Below are positions 1 to 6,348 of a stretch of 9,517 bases of DNA, one piece after another. Origin of the DNA: Saprospiraceae bacterium (GTDB taxonomy: Bacteria; Bacteroidota; Bacteroidia; Chitinophagales; Saprospiraceae); NCBI GenBank assembly GCA_013361075.1, contig JABWAJ010000184.1, positions 1 to 9,517 on the forward strand. Direction: 5' to 3'. The notes beneath the pieces were generated by a model. The model saw nothing but the letters and a program-made list of their open reading frames with translations. It made no database searches and was not told the origin of the DNA. Every line of letters begins with the position of its first letter. Within the stretch, counting starts at the first letter, position 1. Position numbers and translations under genes: made by a program.

Positions 1-1233
1 CTCATAGAATCGTTTAGTGAGTTTAAAGACTCCAAAAATATTGATCGCGCTACGCTGATGAGTATCATGGAAGATGTTTTCCGTGCAATGGTCAGAAAAA
101 AATATGGCGAAGGAAACAACGTGGATGTCGTTATCAATACCGAAAAAGGTGATGTGGAAATGTATCGCAACCGTACCATCGTGGAAGACGGTATGGTGGA
201 GGATGAAAACACTCAGATAGCACTGAGCGATGCGTTGAAAATAGAATCTGATTTTGAAGTGGGTGAAGATGTTACCGAACAGATTCATCTGGAAGATTTC
301 GGCAGAAGAGCAGTGTTGAGTGCCCGCCAGAATCTGGTGGCTCGCATCATGGAACTGGAAAAAGACGAACTTTTCCGCCGCTACAACGAACGCGTTGGCG
401 AACTGATCGCAGGCGAAGTCAGCCAGGTATTGAAAAAGGATATTTTTGTCCTCGACGATGCTACCAGCAACGAATTGCTGTTGCCTAAAAACGAAATGAT
501 CAAAGGCGACTTTTACCGCAAAGGCGATACCGTGCGCGCTGTGGTAAAACGCGTGGACATGCGCAACAATAACCCGGTTGTCGTGTTATCCCGTACTGAC
601 AATATGTTCTTAGAAAAACTGCTCGAACAGGAAGTACCGGAAATTGAAGACGGCCTGATCACCGTTCGCAAAATCGTACGCATTCCTGGTGAACGCGCAA
701 AAGTTGCGGTTGAATCCTATGACGACCGCATTGACCCGGTTGGCGCCTGCGTCGGGATGAAAGGATCGCGCATCCATGGCATCGTCAGGGAGTTGCGCAA
801 CGAAAATATTGACATCATCAACTATACCAACAACGCGGCGCTCTACATCCAGCGCGCCCTGACGCCGGCCAAAAACGGCAAGGTAGAAATCAACGCCGAA
901 AAAATGCGCGCCGAAGTTTCCCTGCCACCGGATCAGGTTTCGTTAGCTATTGGCAAAGGAGGGACTAACATTAAATTGGCCAGCCAGCTTAGTGGTTATG
1001 AAATTGACGTCTACCGCGATGACGCAGATGTAGAAATTGACGACGTTGATCTCGATGAATTCCGCGATGAAATTGATGAGTGGATTCTCGATGCACTCAA
1101 ATCAATTGGTTGCGACACTGCACGCAGCGTACTTGATTTGAGCAAGCAGGAATTATTGCGCCGTACCGACCTCGAAGAAGAAACGGTAGATGAGCTATTG
1201 CGCATCCTTGCGGCTGAATTCGACGAGGAGTAA
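1..1233 (+). CDS. nusA: Transcription termination/antitermination factor NusA (5' end outside window)
   Basis: NusA binds RNA polymerase and nascent RNA and modulates pausing, termination and antitermination. The reading frame is open from base 1, and the residues before the first in-window ATG (base 58) already read as the conserved NusA N-terminus (SFSEFKDSKNIDRATLMSI), so the true start lies just upstream of the window. Counting from base 1, the polymerase-binding N-terminal domain covers about 1-125, the S1 domain about 130-200, KH1 carries GMKG at 252-255 and KH2 carries GKGG at 318-321. An acidic helical tail of about 70 residues follows, in place of the two long acidic repeats of E. 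coli NusA. In many bacteria nusA lies between rimP and infB; infB is indeed next, but 218 bp away behind a terminator. Identity is near certain. Confidence 0.97.
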   Translation, partial: LIESFSEFKDSKNIDRATLMSIMEDVFRAMVRKKYGEGNNVDVVINTEKGDVEMYRNRTIVEDGMVEDENTQIALSDALKIESDFEVGEDVTEQIHLEDFGRRAVLSARQNLVARIMELEKDELFRRYNERVGELIAGEVSQVLKKDIFVLDDATSNELLLPKNEMIKGDFYRKGDTVRAVVKRVDMRNNNPVVVLSRTDNMFLEKLLEQEVPEIEDGLITVRKIVRIPGERAKVAVESYDDRIDPVGACVGMKGSRIHGIVRELRNENIDIINYTNNAALYIQRALTPAKNGKVEINAEKMRAEVSLPPDQVSLAIGKGGTNIKLASQLSGYEIDVYRDDADVEIDDVDLDEFRDEIDEWILDALKSIGCDTARSVLDLSKQELLRRTDLEEETVDELLRILAAEFDEE

Positions 1234-1251
1234 GCGAAAAATATGTTTTTG

Positions 1252-1306
1252 CCCGCATCTGCACTGAATTTAGCCTTAAAGAATTAGTGCGGATGCGGGT
1301 TTTGCC
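1252..1306 (+). terminator. Rho-independent terminator after nusA
   Basis: A 14-bp stem is formed by CCCGCATCTGCACT (1252-1265) and AGTGCGGATGCGGG (1286-1299), with a single U·G wobble. The 20-nt loop can form a small inner TTTA/TAAA stem. TTTTGCCTTT follows directly. It sits 18 bp after the nusA stop codon, in the gap before infB. Confidence 0.85.
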
Positions 1307-1308
1307 TT

Positions 1309-1316
1309 TATCTTTG
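1309..1316 (+). promoter_or_regulatory. Candidate Bacteroidota -7 box for infB
   Basis: TATCTTTG matches the Bacteroidota housekeeping -7 consensus TAnnTTTG exactly. It lies just after the nusA terminator and about 135 bp before the infB ATG. No clear TTTG -33 box is seen at the usual distance, because that position falls in the terminator stem. Directly downstream a small hairpin (AGCGG at 1318-1322 with CCGCT at 1333-1337) runs into ATTTTTTAA. It would lie at the very 5' end of an infB leader, or act as a second weak terminator. Confidence 0.5.
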
Positions 1317-1451
1317 CAGCGGCTTTTGAAAACCGCTATTTTTTAATCATTTGATCTTTTTTCAATTTACTTACAGCTTGTTCATCCAGCGCCAGCCTTT
1401 CATGCAGGGCTTCTGTTGGTCGCGAAAAGTCTCATAGTATAAAACAACCTG

Positions 1452-4400
1452 ATGGAGAGACGCTTAATCAAGATTGCAAAAGAACTCAACGTAGGAACGC
1501 AAACCATCGTCGATCACCTCAACCACAACGGTTTTGATGTGGAAAACAAACCCACAGCAAAGATCACCGATGATATGTATTCCATATTGTTGAAGGAATT
1601 CCAAAAGTCGCTGAATGATAAAGAGAAGGCAGATCAGATGATTATCGGAAATCGTGCGACGCCGACGACCGTTAAAAAAGAACCCCCCGTTCCTCCGGCT
1701 ACAAAACCGGAACGACCCTTGTTTCCCAAATCGGATCCCAAAACAACCGATCCCGGTACTGCTGAAGGCCACCAGGAAGAAAAATCTGGCGAGCCTCATG
1801 TAGAAGAGCGGCCGCGGTATTTGCAAAACCGACTCAAAGTACTGGGTAAAATTGACCTGGATGCCCGGGGCAATCGCATCCAGGAACCCGAGAAAATTGA
1901 AACACCTCCACCTCCGCCTCCACCAGTACCGGAGCCGGTTGTTGTGGTGGAAACACCTGTGGAGCAAGTGCATCAGGAGCCACCTCCTCCGCCAGCTCCA
2001 GCCCCACCTCCTCCTCCTGCTACTGTTGTAGAAATCACCCAGCCTGAGCCTGAGATGAAATCGGAACCTACGCCGGTAATCGAACCGAAAATACAAGAGC
2101 CGACGCCGATACCCGTGGCTGCTGAAGCCCCCGAAGCGGGCAAAGAAGAAAACAAGCTTGTCGCAAAAGGGGATGAAAACCTCATGCGGGCCGAAACTCC
2201 GGAATTGCGTGGATTGAAAATTCAGGGCAAAATTGATATTGATAAATTCAAAAAGCCCCAAAAGAAAAAAGATCCAAGAGATCGGGACAAACCCAAAGCC
2301 CAGGCTGGCGGCACTCCCGGTTCCAATGGCGACCAGCGTTCAGCAGCGCCCGGAGGGGATGATCGCAGAAAATCGCCCGCAACAGGAGCTGCCCCGGTTA
2401 CGCCCGGGTCGGCAGCTGATGATGCCGCAAAGAAAAAGCGCAAGCGCAAGCGCAAAAAGCTGAACGGACCTAACGAAGGCGGTGGTGGCAACAACCAACC
2501 CGGCAACAATACACAGGGTGGTGGCAACAACCAGCAAAGTGGCGGCGGTGGCAATCAGGGAGGCGGAGACCAAAACCGTGCCAGAAGAGCCGGTAGCGGC
2601 GGAGGTGGCGGCTCTTCGCAAGGCGGAGGCCAGCGCCCCGAACCAACCCCGGAACTCTCCCAGCGCGAAATAGAAGAAAAAATCAAGGCAACCATGGCCC
2701 GTATTTCGGGCGCTGGCGGCAAAAAGAAACGGCAAAAACTGAGCCGGGATAAACGCGACCGCTTCCGCGAACGCCAGGAACTCATTGACCTGGAAAAAGA
2801 AGGCGGTAAACTGCAGTTGACCGAATTTATTTCGGTCTCTGAACTCGCAGGTTTGATGGACGTTCCGGTTTCCGATGTCATCATGACTTGTATGAACATC
2901 GGGGTAATCGTTTCCATCAACCAGCGTTTGGATGCTGAAGTTATCGAACTGGTTGCCAGTGAATTCGGCCACGAAGTTGAGTTCATCAGTGCGGAAGAGC
3001 AGGTAGATGAAGTGGAAGATCTGGACGACGATGCTCCCGAAGACCTGGTGCCGCGCGCGCCGGTTGTAACGGTCATGGGCCACGTTGACCACGGTAAAAC
3101 TTCTTTGCTCGACTACATCCGGGAAGCAAACGTGGTCGGCGGCGAAGCTGGCGGGATTACCCAGCACATCGGTGCCTACGAAGTACAGCTCCCCAATGGC
3201 AAAGAAATTACCTTCCTCGATACGCCGGGTCACGAAGCCTTTACGGCCATGCGTGCCCGTGGTGCCAAGGTGACGGACATTGCGGTGGTCATTGTCGCTG
3301 CCGACGACAACATCATGCCGCAAACCAAAGAAGCCATCAGCCACGCAACAGCGGCCAACGTACCAATCATTTTTGCCATTAACAAAATAGATAAAGCGGG
3401 CGCAGCGCCTGAAAAAATCAAGCAGGAACTGGCCTCCATGAACTTCCTGGTGGAAGAATGGGGCGGAAAATACCAGTCGCAGGACATTTCAGCCAAAACC
3501 GGCCAGAATATTGACCTGCTGTTGGAAAAAATCCTGCTCGAAGCAGAATTGCTGGACCTTAAAGCCAATCCGAAACGCCTTGCTGTTGGGGCTGTGATTG
3601 AAGCTTCTTTAGATAAAGGGCGTGGCTATGTCACCAAAATTCTGGTGCAAAGCGGTACCCTCAAAATCGGCTCCCCAATCGTTGCAGGCGAACACGCAGG
3701 CAAGGTAAAGGCCATGTTCAACGAACGCGGCAAACGCGTGACGGAAGCGGGGCCTTCCACCCCGGTACTGGTTCTTGGCCTCAGCGGTGCGCCGCAGGCC
3801 GGTGAGCGCTTCAAGGCAATGGAAAACGAATTCGATGCCCGCCAACTGGCCTCGAAACGTGCCCAGATCACGCGCGAACAAACGAACCGCGCTACCAAGC
3901 GGATCAGCCTCGACGAAATCGGACGCCGACTTGCGTTGGGCAACTTCAAAGAACTCAACCTCATCGTCAAAGGGGACGTGGATGGCTCTGTAGAAGCACT
4001 CTCCGACTCGCTGATGAAGCTGGCGGTAGAAACCGTTCAGGTGAACGTCATCCACCGTGCTGTTGGTCAGATCATCGAATCCGACGTATTGCTGGCTTCG
4101 GCTTCCGACGCCATCATCATCGGCTTCCAGGTGCGGCCTTCCGGCCCTGCCCGGAAACTCGCCGAGCGTGAAGGCGTGGAAATCAAGATGTACTCCATCA
4201 TCTACGAGGCCATTGAAGAAATCAAAGCGGCCATCGAAGGGATGTTGGAACCCACGAAAGAAGAAAAAATCGTGGCCCAGGTGGAAGTGCGCGAAGTGTT
4301 CAAAGTCAGCAAAGTGGGCACCGTTGCCGGTTGTTATGTACAGGAAGGTAAAATCTCCCGCAATACCGGCGTTCGCATCGTCCGCGATGGCATCGTGGTC

Positions 4401-4577
4401 TTCCCGGTTCGCGAAGGCGCTGCCGGAAAAATTTCTTCGCTCAAGCGCTTCAAAGACGACGTTAAAGACGTTCGCGAGGGCATGGAGTGCGGGATTACAC
4501 TGGAAAACTTCAACGACATCCGCATCGGCGACATCATCGAAGGCTTCGAAATCACAGAAGTGCGCAAGAAACTGTGA
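1452..4577 (+). CDS. infB: Translation initiation factor IF-2
   Basis: IF2 is the GTPase that brings initiator fMet-tRNA to the 30S subunit and promotes subunit joining. An IF2_N domain at 1-55 opens the protein and supports the ATG at 1452. Proline-rich segments (about 151-196), a basic block (327-337) and a Gly/Asn/Gln-rich linker (about 341-396) follow, then a second IF2_N-like domain (about 454-515). The GTPase domain has G1 GHVDHGKT at 543-550, G3 DTPGHE at 590-595, G4 NKID at 644-647 and G5 SAK at 680-682. Domains II to IV, with the fMet-tRNA-binding C2 domain, reach the end. At 1041 residues it is longer than E. coli IF2 (890), the excess lying in the disordered linker, as is common in Bacteroidota. 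No Shine-Dalgarno site is seen. All GTPase motifs are intact, so it should be functional. Confidence 0.98.
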   Translation: MERRLIKIAKELNVGTQTIVDHLNHNGFDVENKPTAKITDDMYSILLKEFQKSLNDKEKADQMIIGNRATPTTVKKEPPVPPATKPERPLFPKSDPKTTDPGTAEGHQEEKSGEPHVEERPRYLQNRLKVLGKIDLDARGNRIQEPEKIETPPPPPPPVPEPVVVVETPVEQVHQEPPPPPAPAPPPPPATVVEITQPEPEMKSEPTPVIEPKIQEPTPIPVAAEAPEAGKEENKLVAKGDENLMRAETPELRGLKIQGKIDIDKFKKPQKKKDPRDRDKPKAQAGGTPGSNGDQRSAAPGGDDRRKSPATGAAPVTPGSAADDAAKKKRKRKRKKLNGPNEGGGGNNQPGNNTQGGGNNQQSGGGGNQGGGDQNRARRAGSGGGGGSSQGGGQRPEPTPELSQREIEEKIKATMARISGAGGKKKRQKLSRDKRDRFRERQELIDLEKEGGKLQLTEFISVSELAGLMDVPVSDVIMTCMNIGVIVSINQRLDAEVIELVASEFGHEVEFISAEEQVDEVEDLDDDAPEDLVPRAPVVTVMGHVDHGKTSLLDYIREANVVGGEAGGITQHIGAYEVQLPNGKEITFLDTPGHEAFTAMRARGAKVTDIAVVIVAADDNIMPQTKEAISHATAANVPIIFAINKIDKAGAAPEKIKQELASMNFLVEEWGGKYQSQDISAKTGQNIDLLLEKILLEAELLDLKANPKRLAVGAVIEASLDKGRGYVTKILVQSGTLKIGSPIVAGEHAGKVKAMFNERGKRVTEAGPSTPVLVLGLSGAPQAGERFKAMENEFDARQLASKRAQITREQTNRATKRISLDEIGRRLALGNFKELNLIVKGDVDGSVEALSDSLMKLAVETVQVNVIHRAVGQIIESDVLLASASDAIIIGFQVRPSGPARKLAEREGVEIKMYSIIYEAIEEIKAAIEGMLEPTKEEKIVAQVEVREVFKVSKVGTVAGCYVQEGKISRNTGVRIVRDGIVVFPVREGAAGKISSLKRFKDDVKDVREGMECGITLENFNDIRIGDIIEGFEITEVRKKL

Positions 4578-4629
4578 TGAGATTTCAGAGGTAAGATTTT
4601 AGACATTAGATAGTGTCTGGATAATATGA

Positions 4630-4663
4630 AACAGCCGCTGTCCTGAAAGGGGCAGCGGCTGTT
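4630..4663 (+). terminator. Terminator-like hairpin after infB
   Basis: AACAGCCGCTGTCC (4630-4643) pairs with GGGCAGCGGCTGTT (4650-4663) over 14 bp, with one U·G pair and a 6-nt loop. It starts 52 bp after the infB stop. The downstream tract (CGCATTTGC) is poor in T, so it may end transcription less sharply than the nusA terminator, or mainly protect the 3' end of the mRNA. Confidence 0.6.
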
Positions 4664-4867
4664 CGCATTTGCAAATAAGGGATAAATAGGCAAGACCTGC
4701 CCACTCAAATTGCCCCGTTTGCCACGAGCAGGAAAGCAAAACCCAGGGAGCAATTTTATTCTGTAAAGTTGAGCATGCTCGAAAGTGCTCATTACCTATC
4801 CTTCTCTATTCTTTCTACCTTCTACTCTCTACCCTCTACTCGCCACCCTAATTTCAAATTCCCTTCC
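4664..4867. other. Gene-free spacer with pyrimidine-rich tract
   Basis: No credible gene is seen here. The first part holds a perfect 10-bp palindrome GAGCATGCTC (4771-4780) with a further TGCTC at 4786-4790 that could pair alternatively. From about 4793 to 4850 the + strand is strongly pyrimidine-rich, with loose iterations such as CTTCTACTCTCTACCCTCTA. A second pyrimidine tract lies beyond the next gene, at 5187-5234. Confidence 0.5.
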
Positions 4868-4875
4868 TATCTTTG
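4868..4875 (+). promoter_or_regulatory. Candidate -7 box before the FGE-like fragment
   Basis: TATCTTTG fits the Bacteroidota -7 consensus TAnnTTTG and lies 30 bp before the ATG at 4906. No TTTG -33 element is visible, and the box sits at the edge of a pyrimidine-rich tract, so a chance match is quite possible. Confidence 0.35.
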
Positions 4876-4905
4876 GCAGGATCAACAAAACGAACCCAAA
4901 CCCTT

Positions 4906-5187
4906 ATGCCATTAACCCACCCGGTTGGCCGCAAAAAGGCAAACCGCTTTGGCTTGTACGATATGAGCGGGAATGTTTTGGAATGGTGCGAAGACCATTG
5001 GCATGCTGATTACAAAGAGGCTCCAAAGGATGGTCGTGCATGGACAGAAAAGGTGGAGGATGCTCACCGAGTGACTCGTGGCGGGTCCTGGTACAACTAC
5101 GATATCAACTGTCGGGTGTCCGGCCGCGACGTCGTCAATGCCGATGGCAGGGACAGCTATATCGGTTATCGCTTGGCCCGGTATTAA
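4906..5187 (+). CDS. C-terminal fragment of a formylglycine-generating-enzyme-like (C-type-lectin fold) protein
   Basis: The 93 residues from the ATG at 4906 match the C-terminal part of the FGE-sulfatase/SUMF1 family. THPVGRKKAN and GLYDMSGNVLEWCEDHW (residues 4-32) are the family core, followed by RVTRGGSW (55-62) and a final IGYRLARY. Complete domains are roughly 220-250 residues. The N-terminal half is absent and the frame closes at 4849, so this is a 5'-truncated remnant or a minimal expressed version. A TTG at 4873 would add 11 residues of doubtful value. The catalytic cysteine pair of true FGE is not evident, only one Cys (69) lying in that region, so sulfatase activation is unlikely. 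The last 30 codons are dominated by codons ending in C or T, as in variable regions of diversity-generating retroelements. Family assignment is confident; function and expression are not. Confidence 0.7.
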   Translation: MPLTHPVGRKKANRFGLYDMSGNVLEWCEDHWHADYKEAPKDGRAWTEKVEDAHRVTRGGSWYNYDINCRVSGRDVVNADGRDSYIGYRLARY

Positions 5188-5236
5188 CCCTTTATCTCTT
5201 TTACACTTTTACCCTTTATCTTTTTTTTCTTTTTAA
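5188..5236. other. Pyrimidine-rich tract after the FGE-like fragment
   Basis: From the stop codon to about 5234 the + strand is almost only T and C with occasional A, including repeats such as CCCTTTATCT and TTTTACCC, ending in long T runs. With the similar tract at 4793-4850 it brackets the fragment on both sides. No gene is present. Confidence 0.45.
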
Positions 5237-5260
5237 TTCGGCGAAGCCGAAATTTTTTTT
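5237..5260 (+). terminator. Hairpin plus T-tract downstream of the FGE-like fragment
   Basis: TTCGGC (5237-5242) and GCCGAA (5246-5251) form a 6-bp stem with a GAA triloop, followed by eight T residues (5253-5260), a standard intrinsic terminator form. It lies 50 bp after the stop codon. Hairpins just downstream of the variable region are also known in diversity-generating retroelements, but the T-tract favours a terminator. Confidence 0.65.
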
Positions 5261-5362
5261 GGGAAATGGGGGTATTGGGCATACATACGCCTGGCTCACA
5301 GCGCAGCGAACCCGGGATGGTTTGTTTTTGTTGGTGCGGTCATTTGTAGATGAAAGGAGAAG

Positions 5363-5466
5363 GCCCCGTGTGCGACGCAAGAACGGCACGTCCCATCGGG
5401 ACGCAATGCCGGTAGCCCCGTGTGCGACGCAAGAACGGCACGTCCCATCGGGACGCAATGCCGGTA
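5363..5466 (-). repeat. Two tandem 52-bp palindromic repeats upstream of the transposase
   Basis: Two identical 52-bp units run head to tail (5363-5414 and 5415-5466). Each holds a hairpin: CGGCACGTCCC pairs over 11 bp with GGGACG plus TGCCG, around an ATC loop and a bulged CAA (first copy 5384-5411). GTAG follows the first hairpin flush (5412-5415); the second is followed by GTAT. The units are the reverse complement of the family repeated after the transposase gene, so the two arrays are inverted around it. The sequence between 5261 and 5362 holds no gene that I recognise. Confidence 0.85.
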
Positions 5467-5501
5467 TTGACAGATTAACAAAAATAGCTGATATTTATAA
5501 T
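5467..5501 (+). promoter_or_regulatory. Possible weak promoter for the transposase
   Basis: The gap between the upstream repeat and the transposase ATG is AT-rich and holds TTGACA (5467-5472) and TATAAT (5496-5501). The 23-bp spacing is too long for a classic sigma-70 promoter and the -7 region does not match TAnnTTTG, so this is only a weak candidate. Confidence 0.25.
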
Positions 5502-5516
5502 CTAAAACATCATCAA

Positions 5517-5978
5517 ATGCCAAATACCTACACACAGATTCACATTCAGACGGTTTTTGCCGTTAAATACCGGGAAGCCATCATTGCACCGGATTGGAAA
5601 GAAGAGTTGTACAAATACATTACGGGGATTATTCAAAATTATGACCATAAGTTATTGGAAATAAACGGTATGCCGGATCATGTGCATATTTTCTTTGGGA
5701 TGCGCCCCACGCAAGGTTTGTCCAAGCTCATGCAGCAAGTCAAAGAAGACAGCACGAAGTGGATCAACAGCAGGGGATTTGTGCGACATAAATTCAACTG
5801 GCAGGAAGGTTTTGGTGCGTTTTCGTATAGCCGGTCACATGTTCCGGCGGTTTGTACCTATATTGAAAAACAAGAGGAACACCATCGAAAAAAGACGTTT
5901 TTAACAGAATACAAAGAACTGTTGACCGCATTCGAAATAGAATTCGATGAGGCATACCTTTTTAAACCGCTGATCTGA
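5517..5978 (+). CDS. tnpA: IS200/IS605-family Y1 (HUH) transposase, RAYT-like
   Basis: This 153-residue protein is a single-domain HUH endonuclease that would cut and rejoin single-stranded DNA at hairpin ends. The HUH motif is H55-V56-H57 within MPDHVHIFF, and the catalytic tyrosine is Y115 with Q119 four residues later (CTYIEKQEEHH), the spacing known from TnpA of IS608. Other family signatures are YTQIHIQTVFAVK (5-17) and the FNWQEGFGAFSYS stretch (93-105). Length is normal and no lesion is seen, so it should be active. The ATG at 5517 begins the conserved N-terminus; the frame is open much further upstream, but that part translates repeat DNA and shows no protein-like character. No tnpB or RNA-guided partner accompanies it. 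The stop codon abuts the first downstream repeat, so the gene and array are inseparable. Confidence 0.92.
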   Translation: MPNTYTQIHIQTVFAVKYREAIIAPDWKEELYKYITGIIQNYDHKLLEINGMPDHVHIFFGMRPTQGLSKLMQQVKEDSTKWINSRGFVRHKFNWQEGFGAFSYSRSHVPAVCTYIEKQEEHHRKKTFLTEYKELLTAFEIEFDEAYLFKPLI

Positions 5979-6252
5979 CCGGCATTTCGTCCCGATGGGA
6001 CGTGCTGTTCTGGCGTCCTGACGGGCTACCGGCATTGCGTCCCGATGGGACGTGCTGTTCTGGCGTCCTGACGGGCTACCGGCATTGCGTCCCGATGGGA
6101 CGTGCTGTTCTGGCGCCCTGACGGGCTACCGGCATTTCGTCCCGATGGGACGTGCTGTTCTGGCGTTCTGACGGGCTACCGGCATTGCGTCCCGATGGGA
6201 CGTGCTGTTCTGGCGTCCTGATGGGCTACCGGCATTGCGTCCCGATGGGACG
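5979..6252 (+). repeat. Array of five 50-bp palindromic repeats plus a 24-bp partial unit
   Basis: Units start at 5979, 6029, 6079, 6129 and 6179, with a partial sixth at 6229-6252. They differ at only a few positions (T or G at position 9, minor changes near positions 37-42). Each contains the perfect hairpin CGTCCCGATGGGACG, extended by GCA/TGC across a 3-nt bulge. CTAC, the complement of GTAG, spans each unit junction. The array begins at the base after the transposase stop codon and is inverted relative to the units at 5363-5466. There are no unique spacers between units. Confidence 0.92.
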
Positions 6253-6258
6253 GCGGTT

Positions 6259-6280
6259 GTAGCGCCGAACGCGGGTTCGG
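6259..6280 (+). repeat. GTAG-plus-palindrome (REP-like) element
   Basis: GTAG (6259-6262) is followed after CG by CCGAAC (6265-6270), a GCGG loop and GTTCGG (6275-6280), a perfect 6-bp stem. GTAG placed just before a hairpin is the classic REP layout recognised by RAYT transposases. It differs from the 50-bp repeats and lies 6 bp beyond the end of their array. It is followed to 6348 by AT-rich sequence without a recognised gene. Confidence 0.45.
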
Positions 6281-6348
6281 GAGAGGGATTGATTTAAATG
6301 AATAACGATTTCGCATTGTAATTTTCAATATAATTAAAAAGCAATGAG

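Larger units (their letters stand above)
5363..6252 (+). mobile_element. IS200/IS605-like (RAYT-type) unit with inverted palindromic arrays
   Basis: A single Y1 transposase gene is bracketed by two upstream and five and a half downstream copies of one palindromic repeat family, in opposite orientations. IS200/IS605 elements lack terminal inverted repeats and are recognised through subterminal hairpins. REP-associated tyrosine transposases (RAYTs) are typically flanked by inverted REP palindromes, which is the layout seen here. The exact ends are not proven; the limits given are the outer limits of the repeats. Confidence 0.65.

Noticed and set aside
1464..3344. Long open frames on the minus strand inside infB (about 265 and 334 codons)
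   Set aside because: They overlap a certain gene with intact motifs. Their translations are composition artefacts of the proline/glycine-rich linker and of GTPase-domain codons.
4785..5009. A 74-codon frame starting in the pyrimidine tract
   Set aside because: It reads the FGE-like gene in the wrong frame and a low-complexity tract before it; no protein-like features.
5040..5516. N-terminal extension of the transposase
   Set aside because: The frame is open upstream, but it runs through the FGE-like gene in another frame, a terminator and the 52-bp repeats. The family N-terminus starts at the ATG at 5517.
5188..5516. DGR template repeat or reverse transcriptase next to the FGE-like fragment
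   Set aside because: No second copy of the CGGGTGTCC-type segment and no frame long enough for a reverse transcriptase is seen on either strand between infB and the repair gene.
5979..6252. CRISPR array
   Set aside because: The 50-bp units are contiguous and nearly identical over their whole length; there are no unique spacers and no cas genes. They are tandem palindromic repeats of the transposase-associated family.
5363..6252. TnpB/IscB-type RNA-guided nuclease partner or omega-RNA locus
   Set aside because: IS605 elements carry tnpB, but no frame here encodes a TnpB- or IscB-like protein, and the downstream sequence is only the repeat array.
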